From Taenia hydatigena (lineage: Eukaryota; Platyhelminthes; Cestoda; Cyclophyllidea; Taeniidae), in assembly GCA_036345935.2 (NCBI GenBank), contig JADWOT020000001.1, positions 31,997,062 through 32,061,061 on the forward strand: DNA of 64,000 bases, written 5' to 3'. Below, piece after piece: positions 10,650 to 22,999 of this stretch. The position numbers were made by a program, and so were the translations under genes. The stretch's first letter is position 1; every line of letters starts with the position of its first letter. The notes under the pieces were generated by a model. It was not told the origin of the DNA, ran no database searches, and saw only the letters and a program-made list of their open reading frames with translations.

Positions 10650-12750
10650 GAATTTAAGAACACTAAAAGGTCAGCGTTGCAGTTCTTTTGTCCCAATTTC
10701 ATACTTTTGCATAAAAGAATTTTGAGTTGTTTTCGAAAACGCTAAAAGCGGTTGTATTATGCTGCCAGAATTTGTGAGGTGAGGACCGCCTGTTGAGGCG
10801 GAATTAGCGATATCTCATGCTTTTACAATAAAGACCAACTCATAGGTGATTAAAAAGACTCTCATACACAAGTACTTAGTTAATTAAGGCAAAATTTAAT
10901 TGTTTATATGTTCTGAGCTTTGTTTATTGCACCTCTGATGGAGGATTTTCGCGTCGGTCCTCAAACTAGATTTTGAGTTAAAATCAATCAGACTTAAGTT
11001 AGAAAATAGGTAGCTTGCGATATATTTTGCTACTTATTGGTTGGTAGGTATCTCAAAGATCTTGTTTGGTTCATTCTTGCTGGATTACTTGTGCTAGCAC
11101 TTTTGATTGTGATATGCCTTTTCACTCCTAGTTCGTCGAAGTGAAGGCGCATCTCTCTTCTACTCTACCAAATACCTTCTGTTACCCTTGTAATAAATGC
11201 AAGACGACATCCTCCTATTTGTCTCGAAAATCACAGCGATGAGTCATGAGCCGTATTTGGTTGTGGTCATTAGAACTTGATTTGCTTTAATCGTATCTGC
11301 TAGGTGAAAGCAGTGACCAACGGTGGTAACAGTCAAGGAGTGGGCTTTCCACGCAACGCCTGTCAGTGTGTCCGTCTAAGCAGTCTCGAACACTAAGGCA
11401 GCGTCGAACTGGCTGATGAAACACTTATATTACTTTGCCAATGCTTGAATGGGTATTGGGGAGGATCTTGTGAGTTGCATTCCTCCCCTTTCCCTTCATC
11501 CAGAAAATTTCATCACAAATCCAATGGTTTTAAGATTGTGGCGTTTTACTACTGCGCTTATTTGGTCATCGTAAAGAACCTGCGTGAAGAAAACGGCTGT
11601 CAACCATAAAAGGCATCTAAGATCCATGTGGTCTGGTGCTACTTGCGTTATTTCATTAGAACATGTGCGTGCTTCTAACGTCTGTCTACTGGCGTACACG
11701 AGAAAGCCGCGCACAAGCTGCCGCGTGAGAAGGCGCCTGCTCACCACTAAAGTGTATTTATGCTTATCCGTATGTAGGCGAAACGAGCGCTGGAAGCATG
11801 TGACGACAATGTGAAGGCTGCAACCAACATGGCCTTTTCGAATCTTGATGCATCAGTCAGCGCAACATGCTTGACGAGAAATACAAAGAAGACATAATCA
11901 AAGAATGATTCCAGTTGCTATGAATTGGTTGCCTTTGTTAGTTCCATGGAAGGGTCTACTGCTGTGCGTTGCTACTCCTATCCTACTCTTATTTAAAATA
12001 GTCGGTTAACGAGGTAGTTGAGCAGCTGAACGGGTCGGAGCATAAATACTAACGAGTACTCAAGAGAGGTAAAGATGAGTAGCATGAGTGCTTTAAATGC
12101 AAGCGCTTTTGAGTGCTCAGATGGTAGCTGGGAGCATAGGTTTTAACTCGATTTGACTGAGCAACTATGTGGAGGAATAAAATGATAGGGACTTGTTAGT
12201 GCATCAAAGATTGGGGGAGTGAGTGAATAGGTGGAGAAGGAGAGTGGGAGCTAGGCTTCTTAAAGAGAGGAATGTCTGAGTGCTGGATTCGCTACTCTCT
12301 CTGCTCTTTCTCTTTATTATAAAGGATGGGCACTATGTGTGCCACATGAGACGCACCGAACTCAGCAAGGAATCCTTAGTCTTGTTGCGCCTTGCTTCTC
12401 GCAGTCTAGCTACTTCATTCACTCATGTCTTCTCATGCAAGCAAACGAGCGAACTGACTAACTGATGAACAGGCTTGTAAGACGTCTTGTCTATACGCAG
12501 AGGTGGTGCTCGTCTACGTCAACTTTAAACATTACACCATGGGCTGTACGTCAAAACTAGTACTTTCCGCTATTTCTTTTACGTTTTAAGATCATCCTTT
12601 TAAGCCAAGAAACGCGGTGATGCAAAACTTTGAAAATGCCAAGGCTATAAAAAGTTAGGCACCAAGGAACTTTAGCATTAGAAGTTAGTAATTAACGGAA
12701 ACCCCTTTAAGTGATTTAAGATTTATGCGAAGGCCAGTAGAGACAGAAAC
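10650..12750. other. No recognised feature
   Basis: AT-richer sequence with short frames only. Reverse and forward frames near 11,500-11,800 overlap each other and lack splice support. I see no repeat shared with other parts of the window. Confidence 0.5.
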
Positions 12751-12759
12751 ATCTTTGGG

Positions 12760-13060
12760 AACTCGCTACTTAAATGACTCATTAGTAGCACATACCACCC
12801 AAAAATTTATTATCATGTCAGAAAATCGACTACTTAGAGCTGCTACCAATCCAACAAACTCAGAGCCTTCTCATCTGGTTTGAGTCGACCAGCAACAGGA
12901 GGAGCAGGATGGCCAACCAGCACCCACAGTTCACACGTCCATCCAACGCAGAATTTGGGTTTAGCCAAATGGCTGTCCACACTTCCTCCACCACTAATGC
13001 TCGTGCCATCAAATCTACATGGTTCTGTCTGCATAATAGGCGGAAAGAAGGTATTGACGT
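12760..13060 (-). repeat. W-family element (inverted)
   Basis: Reverse complement of the W family, extending from the AATGACTCATTAGTAG block to about 13,060. Its reverse frame keeps a CELWV-type fragment but has no full exon. The copy is diverged relative to 22,188-22,610. Confidence 0.6.
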
Positions 13061-13254
13061 GACAACAAGTCCGTTGGTATCATTTAATCATGCTACAGTG
13101 TGCGGCAAAGGGAGAGGACACCAAGAGAGGAGATCGACTCCTAACCACTGAACCAGCCTTGTGATTTTACATGCACCAACTTTGTAGCATGGCAAATTCT
13201 TGTGAGTAATAAATGTGCTTAACTTCGGTCTAGAGAATTGGATATCTGCTGTGG

Positions 13255-13470
13255 TTGCCGTGATGTGAGGCTTTGTGGACGATCTAGGCAAAGTAAGAAT
13301 GAAAAGCAAAATTAGGGGATTCTCGTGGATCATGTCCAAGGTTAATGCAGTGAAGAAAGTGATTAAGCAAAAAAACCAAACAGCTAAGATGAGATGGTGA
13401 AAGGTGTTGGTTTAGGGGCAGAATTTGGAGGAGGAGAAGGAGGATAAGAAGCAGAGAGATTAGATTATAG
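13255..13470 (+). repeat. Short extra copy of the unit start
   Basis: Resembles 34-350 and 45,960-46,400, including the GTGGATCATGTCC block and the GAGATGGTGAAAGGTGTTGG-like segment. It is diverged and without coding potential. It follows a W-family copy at 12,830-13,060. Confidence 0.6.
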
Positions 13471-13479
13471 TGGGAGAAG

Positions 13480-15780
13480 TGCAGCTCACATCAGGTCTCG
13501 TCAGTGGTTCCAAGACACAAATTGACGCTCCTCCTCGATTGTTTGATGCTAAAGCAGTAGCCCTTGAGTGATTTGGGCACCGTTTAGGCTGATTATGATG
13601 CGATCTAAGCAGATGACTAGCCCGTCGGTAGGTAGATTAGTTGTCCAACTGCAAGTCATAATGTCTTTAATTAAGCATTAAGTGTAAATGTCACTTGGCG
13701 GACCAGGTCTAGATTGTTCGTTAGCCAGTAATCTAGCTGTTGAGTAGTTTGTGGGTTCAGATAAAGTACTGTGACGAAGGTTAGGATTAGAGAGTTTGTT
13801 CTAAATGACAGTCAACGGTCAACCAGAGACTTGGCCTAGGCCTTGCTCCTGACAGCGAGGGTAACCCATTCGAAATGCCAACTGGCCTTTGTGTCACTCC
13901 AAACGCATTATAAATAACCCGTCTATGCCGTAATCATTCTTCAATGTAACTAACTTCCAATCCTTTGACAACCTTTGTGCGAAGACACCACATTGGCCAT
14001 CCAAATATTGTCACTTGCACTTGCGATTAGCTGATGCTGAATCCCTCGTTGACTGGCAGACGAGCAATTCAATGAGGTAGTTATTTGCTCGACTAACTGA
14101 ATTCTGGGTGTGACTGTAGCTAGAGGTCAAATTCTTTCCTCTACTTTTAGTTTCTAATTTCAATGTGGCACATAACCAACCAGACTTGTCGATCACTTCT
14201 CTCTTTCCCCACTGGTCGGTGCCAACAAAGGCACCCATACATCTTGCTCTGAACAGCGGACCCTCCGATAGCTCTCTCACGCAGCATCAGCAATAGCAGT
14301 GCAACGGAACAAGGCCGACCGGGAAGGTCCAGATCGCTCTCAAACAACACTCCATCTGAGTCAGCCAGTGCAGTGACTATTGCACCTTCCCTATTGTAAC
14401 ATGTCCTTCAGACAATACAGATGCCAGAGCCTACGAGAAGGGAAGCTAACTATTAACTTCACTATAGTGCGATGTGGTTAGCTGGCCATTTTCGCCCCCT
14501 ATGCACATAAATCATACTTGACTTCAACGATCAGGCGTTGTCACTCCTCGGTGAGTTAGCCACGTGACACTTCTGACATTTCGGTGTCTTGACAATTAGG
14601 TCGAACAACAAATCCGTCTGCGAGACAGTTTTCTGTGCCTACCTGTCATTCAGCGTATTTGACAGATGTCCTCACTCGCGTAGCTAGATTGTAGTCCTTC
14701 ATTCAATCTCGACCTCCAATCATATCATTGCAATATGTTACATGTTCCTCGCTAATCGTTTGTCCCTGGCTTTTGCGTTCCCCAAGGAGTAGAGTGAGAG
14801 TAGATAGGTGGCAATCCGCATTAGTGATGCAATGAACGAGGCTGAGTGATGAGTGCTATGCCGACTCAGAGAGTCTACCTCTCCCTCGAGGACGGATGAT
14901 GATGATAGCTCCACAATAAGATGCAAGTTCACCAAACGCTTCCCGCCTAACAGTGAGGACTACTTAGTCAAGCATACATATATACATGTAACAAGTGTGT
15001 CGACGTGCCGAAGTGACTAAGAGATGCGTCCCCGTTATTGGATGAGGCGGTGGTTGATCATCATCACTCTGCCCCCTTCATATGGTCGCCAACGAAAGAG
15101 GATCACGCTAACTTACACCTAATCTACTGCTTCCAAGGAAACGATGGTCAAGTGTAGAGAACTTACTACACACCTGCGTAGATATGTCGGTACATCGCTG
15201 CTGGCATCGTAGCTACAAATTGCACACAAGACAGCAGCCTCACTCGACGTGGAAGCTGGGCCTGAGCCAGTGAGGATCAAGACTGTATGCAATCATAGTG
15301 TGTCCCTGTTTTGCACACAATTGTGGTCCATTCACGGAATAGGAAATGTCTACACAGTCTACCTGCTTTGAGTAGACACGTGCGCGCTACCTGCTATTCC
15401 CCTTGACCCTCACTTCCTTGGAACGAGTAAGGGGAGTGCAGGTTGGTAGGATCCTCTATTGTTGGTGATGTAACGAACGGGACAAACTGGTGAGGATTGT
15501 CCTCGGTTCTAGAGCAAACTTCTTCCTTCATGATAGAAGAGAACGATTCCGAAGAGAGGTCCATGCTCACCGAACACCTCTCGTTTAACTAAAAGAACTC
15601 TTATTTCAACGATTCCATGCTGCGATTGAGCCAGTGTAGTGGGATGCGTCTCTGTCTCCTCACATCAGCATCAGTCGTGGCGACAATGACGATGAAGTGT
15701 CAGTCAAATTTATGGCATCAGTCTTTGACACCGATTTTGGATGGAAACACGGCAAAACAAAGCAATTGGAAACACTATAA
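13480..15780. other. Mostly unassigned; small repeat at 14.3 kb
   Basis: 14,300-14,440 resembles 21,870-21,990 (shared CAGTGC-GTGACTATTGC and CCTTCAGACAA blocks). The remaining sequence has no convincing exon. Confidence 0.5.
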
Positions 15781-15904
15781 ATGATGTCCAAAATTTGCCT
15801 TTTTCCTAAATTAAGGTTTGACCTGGATTATATTGGAGAGACGAAGAGGGGCAGATGATCGAGTGGAAGAGTAGACTTGATCTACCTCTTGTTCTCTTTC
15901 AAGG

Positions 15905-16090
15905 GTGTGTACACGGGTGAAATCTCTACGCCGTGCAGCACCAGGTGAGGGAGAAGAGAAGGGCGTGAGGAGGAAATGGGCGAATAGTAGGTGTGTGTGG
16001 ATGGGGAGGGTGAATGATGTTCCGTCGCTGCATATGAGGCGCCTTAATGGCTATCCGGGATGTCAGTCTTGCCGACGCTTTAGTATTAAG
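15905..16090 (-). pseudogene. Decayed copy of the basic Ser/Pro-rich exon
   Basis: Reverse strand matches 26,994-27,170: TKASARLTSRIAIKAPHMQR then RNIIHPPHPHT, followed by the frameshift from an extra CA in the CACA run. The acceptor is CACTTAA. Confidence 0.45.
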
Positions 16091-17013
16091 TGAGGGATTA
16101 GAAGAATGAGAAGTGCAATCATTGGAATTGCAGATGACCTGCCCGACTCTGAATCCAAGACAAGCAAGTGCGGTGAACGCATGTTCCACATTGTAGAGCA
16201 GTTTGTAAACCTCGTTCTTACTGCAATTCTTTTAGCTCTAATGCAATCATCAGACCCCTGGACTGGAACTACGATTAATTTGCAGGTAAAGTCGCGTAAG
16301 ATTGGATCTCTGGCCTAAGTTCAAGGTGGATTTTTAGGCCTAGTGACTAATAAAAGACCTCTGGATAGGGGTCTAGGTGACAATGTGCAGAGCAGTGCAC
16401 ATACACCGACAACTAAGCACTTCATTTAATTTGTCCATCATATTGTCTCATAGAAAAGTACTTGGCGAGTTACAGGTTCTCTGTTCTGTCGCTGTCGCTC
16501 AGCACCCACACACCGTACCCAGTTTCTCATGTTGGTCGCCCAAGCATAAAGCCGCGCTGCTTGCTGATGTCCTGAGTGAACGCGTAGCTCACAATGAAGA
16601 GTGGTTTTGTAACACACCTTTTTACTCTCATTCCCAAAGCCCTGACGCAATTATCACTGCGTATCACCAAACTTTCTCAACAGAATAATAAGTGGGGAAA
16701 GGGAATGAAGAGACCGGAAGATGCGTGTCACCAACTGGTTCACTTCAGCATTGCAATGTTTCCGAGGGTTGGCAATGCCAATGCCGATTTCTATTAACAC
16801 TTGGCAGCAATAGCATTCTGCAACTATAACTCACTCCTTGCTTGTGCCTTAACCTGTCATTTCGTAAAATGAACCTTAGCTGCTGGACAAGAAGGGAGGA
16901 AGCTGGTGCGATTGCCCTTTTTGCAACGAGGGCAAGACCAGAACCTCATGCTTTCGTCAGCTGGTGCCATGACTTGGCCTTGTGGTCAGTAAGACATCGA
17001 ATGCTTCCAAGAC

Positions 17014-17199
17014 ATGCCTTTAAACCTGTTGACCTCGGTTATCTCTTGCAATTGCTTAGCGCTGTCAATTAAAGAAAGGCCCAACATTATTGCGAAAGCG
17101 TTGTTACATAATTGCTCGGACACCTCTACTGACAGCTGCCACCATTGGCTGCATTCGTGCGTGGTATTGAAACCCGATAGAACAGTTTTGTCAGGTTGA
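17014..17199. other. Conserved coding-like block, left arm
   Basis: 186 bases with only three differences from 25,867-26,052, inside arms that otherwise differ by 10 percent or more. The forward frame MPLNLLTSVISCNCLALSIK ... DRTVLSG has 61 codons and all three changes are synonymous. In reverse the frame SQWWQLSVEVSEQLCNNAFA, IMLGLSLIDSAKQLQ, ITEVNRFKGMSW is also open, with two synonymous changes and one Glu/Asp change. The reverse peptide looks more like a real protein and has an acceptor GAATGCAG. The strand is unresolved. Confidence 0.5.
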
Positions 17200-17797
17200 A
17201 AATATCACATTATTTTGTTTGAAATGCCAAATTTAGTGGGACATGGCGAATGTGCCGCAGGGTACGAGGAATCATTCCAGCATTTCAATGTTTCCAAGGG
17301 TTAGGAACACCCCACCATTTTAATGTGGTCGACATCGCCCATCAAAGTTATGCTGCCTGATCGAACTTCAATGCTACAACAAGCTGGATCCCACTGTGAC
17401 TTGTGTGGTGTATCTTAAAGAGAGATTTTCAAAGTGCTCTGACACTCGACTGCTTTAGCCCTTGAATGAGGTCGCAGAAATGATGTCAATGGTAAGCTAA
17501 GCTACGGCGATTGGCCAGCTATCAAATCTGCATGAATGTTGAGGAAGTGTTTGACGGGGTTAAATTTGTTCAGCGTTGCCATCACTTGTTGCATTTTTTA
17601 CCCAAAAGCAACTTGGGTGACTCATTTACATATTTTGTTGCGTTTGCCGCTCAAAACCAGTAAATAGAAGTGCAGTTTGCGCTCTCCATATGACTTGGAG
17701 TAAAAACTTGTTGCCACAGTAGTGATGCTTCGTGTGGTAGTCATCATTTGGACTTGGAGTAGTACTGACGAGAATGACATCCTTTGATTGCTAGCAG

Positions 17798-17973
17798 CCA
17801 AGTTTTTAGAAGGATATGTCATTTCGGGAGAAGCGATTTGGAGGAAGACATCTGATTATGGGCTGAAAGGATCTGTAGGAGATAGTTTGCGTCAAATTAA
17901 CTGGAAGGTAGCGACAGTGATGGTTTCGGTCTTAGTGCCGGCGGTGTTAGCGATGATATTTTTTTGGAGACAG
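17798..17973 (+). CDS. Membrane-helix exon
   Basis: A clean 176-base exon: acceptor GATTGCTAGCAG, donor GACAG|GTGAGTG. After two bases come 58 codons ending in phase 0. Blocks: KFLEGYVISGEAIWRKTSDY, GLKGSVGDSLRQINWK, VATVMVSVLVPAVLAMIFFW, RQ. The third block is a confident transmembrane helix flanked by basic residues. No second copy is present in the window. It lies just outside the left arm of the 1.8-kb inverted repeat. Family not recognised. Confidence 0.5.
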
Positions 17974-18583
17974 GTGAGTGTGGTTACAATGTTGTTATAT
18001 GGAATGCAACTCTCGCATTTGCATTTGCGTGGGTACGTGCTATTGCGTATGGTACTCACTAAACAGGTCGAGAAGTAAATGGGTAAATGAGACGCAATGT
18101 GAGTTGAATGCAAGGAGGAGAGGAAGGAAAAGAGGGCTTGATTGTGATCGGATGTTGTAGTTCAGTGATGCTAACGGCAACGGCGTCTGGACATGGTGTG
18201 CGCCACCTACATTACGTGCCTGCAAGTCTAGTAATGCGCTCGCCTAACTAACCGAAATCGTTGTTTATACGGGTAGGCGATAGAAATGTGTGACGTACAT
18301 CGGATACGCGACACTGTGCAAATGGGTTCATCAGCGAGTTCATTAAAACATCATGTTTCTAAGTCCAAAGCGGGAAGTCAGAAATATTATCCATCATCTT
18401 CAAGTACCCCGAATAGCGTCAAATGTACCGAAAAAAAACTCAGAATGCTACGCACATAATTATAAGGCCTTCTGTCATCAAAAATACTTGTCGAGTTCTG
18501 GCGTCCTAGAATTTTACAACATCTTTTAAAGGACTTGATTTGAGGAGTCCCTGCTAAAATCGTGGTGTAATGCTTTGTTTTTT

Positions 18584-18805
18584 ATGACTGCCGGATTCGA
18601 TTTCGGTTACGTAGGTGGCCATATTGTCCTAGTTGCGTTAACTGGCCTCAAGTTTATGTCTCCGGCCCCATTCGCTCTGTTTATTGTAAACATGTACATT
18701 TTGTCTCAGTACTATGCCTTCATTTGCTTTCAAGGAAGTCTTGGAGCGCTACAAGCGGTGCATGCCTATTCGCATAATATCATTCGTGAACAAAGGCGCA
18801 AATAA
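18584..18805 (+). CDS. Candidate hydrophobic ORF
   Basis: ATG ORF of 73 codons: MTAGFDFGYVGGHIVLVALT, GLKFMSPAPFALFIVNMYIL, SQYYAFICF and a basic end NIIREQRRK. It has two or three hydrophobic segments. It follows the membrane-helix exon by 600 bases on the same strand and could be a later exon of that gene. A possible internal acceptor (TTACGTAG) lies at 18,614. Confidence 0.3.
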   Translation: MTAGFDFGYVGGHIVLVALTGLKFMSPAPFALFIVNMYILSQYYAFICFQGSLGALQAVHAYSHNIIREQRRK

Positions 18806-18814
18806 AATAAAGTG

Positions 18815-19280
18815 AGACAAGGTCCAAGGTCTTTGCTAGGAGGTGCTGATTGCTGACAAAATTATGCAACAACAATTTATTTGAATAGGCCTGCCTCTCG
18901 AATCGGGCAGTGCAGGAGACAGTACGAAATTTTGTTTCTTCGGCCACGGATTTTTTCGGTGAAACGACTAGGCGCTTTGTTCCTTCTACTTGGTCACTCT
19001 GAAAGAGAAATGGCTGCCCCGAAAGCTGAGTGCTGTCCATTTAGCTAGACCCAAATTTTGTGGTAGACAGACATGCAGAATGTGAATATTCGTTAGATCT
19101 TTTTATTCTTTGTGCTGTCGGCGGATTTCAATTCGACTAAAAGGCTGTGTCTAGTATTAATAACCGAAATTGATGTTTCTTGTTACGCTTTTATTTATTT
19201 GGTTGGTAGGAGATTCAAGCCGTCAACGTTCGGACACACTGCAGTAAATTTGGCCTCAATTTCTTCCTTCTTAGTCGTTG
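18815..19280 (+). repeat. W-family element
   Basis: Contains the CCAAGGTCTTTGCTAGGAGG start and GTGCAGGAGACAGTACG segment that parallels the 22.5-kb copy. The frame after the acceptor-like GTGCAG runs about 28 codons to a TGA (ETVRNFVSSATD...). It is contiguous with the direct repeat starting 19,280. Confidence 0.65.
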
Positions 19281-20330
19281 CTTTCTTTGGCTGAGTAGCT
19301 TGAACACAGGTGGGCGACATTCTCCATTAATGGTTGCATGGGTAGCGAGGTAGCTTGATGAGGATAAAGGAAGTTTAGAGAGTGCTCGACTATATCAGCG
19401 CTTCTTTGTTGTCTCCGAGATAGGTACTGTTGCAAGGTGGCCGAGATGTATGCACATAGGCAGTTCTGCTGATCAGGAGGGTTAGATTAATTACCTCCAT
19501 AGCCGATTTGTCACAACGGCAAATCTACTATTCTATATGGAACTGTCATCAACTGCCTTCAGTTAAGAAGCGCACTCTCTGCCTGCTCTCACTCACTCGT
19601 ATTGCGGGGGAGAAATTCCAACATGTCACACATTTTAATGCATTTGTTAGAGGAACCGCAATCTAGCTAGTCCATTTGCAAGTAGCGCAAGACTTACTGC
19701 CCGTGTAAGTCGTCATGTCCAAGAATAATGTGATCAGGCCGAAGAAGAAATCTAAAAGCCTAAGAGCTACGATGAGATGATACACTCAAATGTACAAAAT
19801 GTTGGTTTAGTGGCAGAATTATAAGAAGGGAGAGAGGTTAGGGTCTACAGTCTCATATTTATAGAGGGAGAAGTGTGGGCCCGAATTGCCGTGATTTTAA
19901 CCTATTCTATAACTCAGTGACCCCACCTCTCAGCTTTGTAGCCTCCTCATACTCCTCGATATGAGGAATGGAAAACAAAACGAATAGATCGATTTTTAGC
20001 ATTTGAAGTCGAGGTTCATGGCAATGTTCTTGTTCTTTGGAGGAAATGAGTAGCACGAGTGGACTCTCCTGCACTGTAACACATCTGTTATTTCTAAGTG
20101 GCAATGATGAACGATAGTTCGCCCTATTCCAAAGTGTTTGACGCTTGGTGATTTCAGTGACAGCTCCCTAGCCACGGGTACCAAAAGGGATCAAGTGATG
20201 TGATGTCTTCACCCCAGGGTCGATAACCTTAAAACCAAAGGTGTAGAATGACCATGTGATGCATCGCAGTAGTCAGCCTACATAGTTAGGAAATACTTTG
20301 CAAATCAAGTTCTCTGTCCGACAATGCAAC
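19280..20330 (+). repeat. Direct repeat, first copy
   Basis: Matches 23,280-24,350 in the same orientation. Shared blocks include GGCGACATTCTCCATTA, AACGAGGTAGCTTGATGAGG-like sequence and the later ATTGCC/CAATGATAA region. Many substitutions and small indels separate the copies. No convincing exon was seen inside. Confidence 0.75.
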
Positions 20331-20781
20331 TGTCTCACTGGAATATAAAAATTGCGATGTGGCTGGATCAACGCCCAGGAAGGCTGGATTTGGGAGTCGA
20401 GTCGGTGCTTGGGCGTACGAAAAGTACAGCAGACATGTTTTGTCGCTACGAAAATCGTCGTCTGCCTTCGAGAAATAAATGTAGCTTCCAATCTAGCAAA
20501 GCCCTCATTACTATGCTCCGTTCATTGCATCAACAGTGAACAGTGCTCGCTACCTGCTCACGCTCTACTCGTTCCAAGAGAATAAATGCAATCAAAGCTC
20601 TTCATTTACTGAAAGGAGGCAAAGATGCTCAGGTGGTTAGTAGCATAAAATTTATTGTGGATGGATGCTGTTGCATGGACACCTTCTTCATTGACTGCAA
20701 AGGATGCATGTGGAAAAGTGTAAGGACAAGGCTTACTGCGTCCTAACTGGAACGGACACTCATGATGCTAACCTTGATAAT

Positions 20782-20852
20782 GCGTCGATCGCCTGCACGA
20801 AGGATAAACATTTCCACAAAATTCCGTTGAACGTCTGGTTGGCTGGTGAGGT
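20782..20852 (+). CDS. Candidate Y-family mini-exon
   Basis: Forward frame of about 23 codons with the family core TKDKHFHKIPLNV followed by WLAGE, ending at a GTGAGC donor. It shares the flanking GCCTGCACAT and GTAGACGCA blocks with the other five copies. It lies outside the four-copy unit, so the family also spreads independently. Function unknown. Confidence 0.35.
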
Positions 20853-20949
20853 GTGAGCTGCATCCTGAGTTCCCACTTCTCGGTGACAATGCCTGCACAT
20901 TCTCACAAACGTAGACGCATTGGCACAGTCGCCAGCATCGCAATTACTT

Positions 20950-22120
20950 CCTGATTTGGACATCATTCACATCGACAGTTGTTCCATTCGGTTGAGTGCC
21001 ACTACTTCCTTTACCTCCTTGTGATATCTAGCATAATGTGAAGGCTACAACAATGAGTGTTGTATCTGCTGAGCAGCGGATTACATCAACCACACAAAAA
21101 TCATGTTAGTGCGAAAATAAATGAACCTCGACGACATAGCAGCTTTACACTGTCACACTTATAAGCTTTACACTGCACGCTCTCCTCCGTCTGCTTTTAT
21201 CCCTCTTCCTCCTTAGCCTGCTTCTACTACTGCATGCAAACCGACACGTCGTCTTCTCGTTTGAGTCCTCATTTTTACCTTCACCGCAGTAATGCACTCT
21301 GCCTAACTTTTGCATCCTGTCTTCGTTCACTATAGCCATCTTTTGTTCAAGTCTCTCATTGCTTTGGTTGTCCACAAAGCCTCACATGTCCCAAACACTC
21401 ACACGCAGAATGCTCCAGTGATTGGACGCTCTCATGCACGCGCGTGAAGTTCAAGTCGTCGTCTATGCTGCTGCGCAAGTTGTTGAGTGACTAAGCAGTT
21501 GAACCATCCACCTGACCAACCAGCTATCAAACTAACCAACAGCTCTGATGGGGCTCATTCACACACTGTCACACTACCTACGTTCTCTGCGGTGCATAAG
21601 CAGACCAGTAGTTTGATTAGTTGGTAGCGTCTATAACGATCTAATAGTTGAAAGTAACCATGGCTCCAAGTTGATCGGCTACGTAGCAAGCCAATGCCAC
21701 CCACACACATTTTACTGACACCTTCACCCTTTCCCCACCAACCGATGCCACACCTTTAAATAACACTTCCGTATGGCATCAACATTGAGAAAAGGCGATG
21801 GCAATACACGTAAAAAGCAAAGCTACAGTCTCAAATCACACGGTTCTAGTATACATCACGAGACTGATTCCTTGGCTGGTCCAAATCCCTCTCCAACAAC
21901 ACCTCTTTAGCGACAGCCAGTGCGGTGACTATTGCGTCGCCTTCCACTGCAATATATCCTTCAGACAACGCAAATGCCACAGTCTCGCAGAATGGCAGCC
22001 CATTCTCCCGATCTCATAGTGCCCTAACAAATTTCTATCAATTCATTTGCCTTCATAGTTACTCAATTCTTTAAAATCAAAATCTGCTCTCGGCTATCAT
22101 CTTCACCTGCTACTTAAATG
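20950..22120. other. Mostly unassigned; repeat pieces
   Basis: 21,460-21,660 is inverted relative to 42,110-42,295. 21,870-21,990 repeats 14,300-14,440. The 20,940-21,030 end belongs to the Y element. No exon supported. Confidence 0.5.
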
Positions 22121-22187
22121 ACTCCTTAGTGGCATATGCTATCCCTAGATCGAACCGCACGATCTTAGATGCAGAACCAGATAAGGT

Positions 22188-22497
22188 TTATAAAATTTGA
22201 CGAATTGAAGCTGCTACAAACCCAACAGACTCAAGGTATAGCCTTTTCGTCAATTTGAGGTCCGCCGACAGCACGAATGACAGAAATGTCAACCTCCATC
22301 CACAATGTGCACTCCCGTCCACCGCACAAAATCGGTCCAGCTGAATGGCCACATTGAACTTTCGCGGAAGCCAGCCCTCGCCTTGAGTAAAAATAAACAT
22401 CTGCACACTGCGAATGTCGGGCAAGGTGACGAAGCGGCAGGAACGAAGCGTCGTTGTCCATTCACCAGACGGATCGGTGGTCGCAGAAATTAAAATC
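22188..22497 (-). CDS. Candidate exon of the W family, open copy
   Basis: The only W copy whose protein-like frame stays open. Reading in reverse from about 22,497, after an acceptor-like GGCGCAG near 22,516, it gives roughly 100 codons. Blocks include SGEWTTTLRS, RFVTLPDIRSVQMFIF, GEGWLPRKFNVAIQ and ADLKLTKRLYLESVG. The alternation of hydrophobic residues suggests a beta-rich domain, but I do not recognise the family. Other W copies (10.1, 12.8, 18.9, 23.0 kb) have the same DNA with stops or gaps. There is no donor directly after it, and a second frame is also open over part of the span. It may be a source exon or simply the least decayed copy. Confidence 0.4.
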
Positions 22498-22940
22498 GCG
22501 TACTATCTCCTGCGCCGTCTAAGTCGAGAGGTATGTCTGTTCAAATAAATTAGTGTTGCGTGATATCTGTCAGCAGTCAGTGCCTCCTAGCACTGACTTT
22601 GGACATCGGTGTCGATTTCCAGGTACATCCTCAAAGGTGTCTTCACCTTTTATAATTCCACCTTGCCTTTAGCATGGACAGCAACCTCGTTCGTGCTTGT
22701 TGCCGCCTCCAGTAAAATTCGACAAGCAAAGAATTGTCTCTATTTGTTCTTTCTATTAAGCCTGTTGGGTAGAGAACAGAACACAGGTTGTTGAATCCAA
22801 GGTACAACCAGGATTGTAATCAGAGCGGATGGTTGAATGGACCACTGGGTGAGATGGTTTATTGGAGCAGGTAGGTTGGATAGAATCCGGTGGAAGAGAG
22901 GAAAACGAAATGAAATGTTGATTTTACGAGTGACATTCGA

Positions 22941-22965
22941 ATGGATGGATGGATGGATGGATGAG
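22941..22965 (+). repeat. ATGG microsatellite
   Basis: About six ATGG units. It precedes the truncated W copy at 23,000. Confidence 0.9.
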
Positions 22966-22999
22966 CCAGTGGAGGAATACATACTTTGTGAGCGATTGG

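Larger units (their letters stand above)
15783..17590 (+). repeat. Left arm of a 1.8-kb inverted repeat
   Basis: Reverse complement matches 25,465-27,290, with a spacer of about 7.9 kb. Typical identity by eye is near 88-90 percent, but an internal block at 17,014-17,199 has only three differences. The outer end matches around the CTCTTCGTCTCT motif, the inner end around TTCAGCGTTGCCATCA. Confidence 0.85.
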
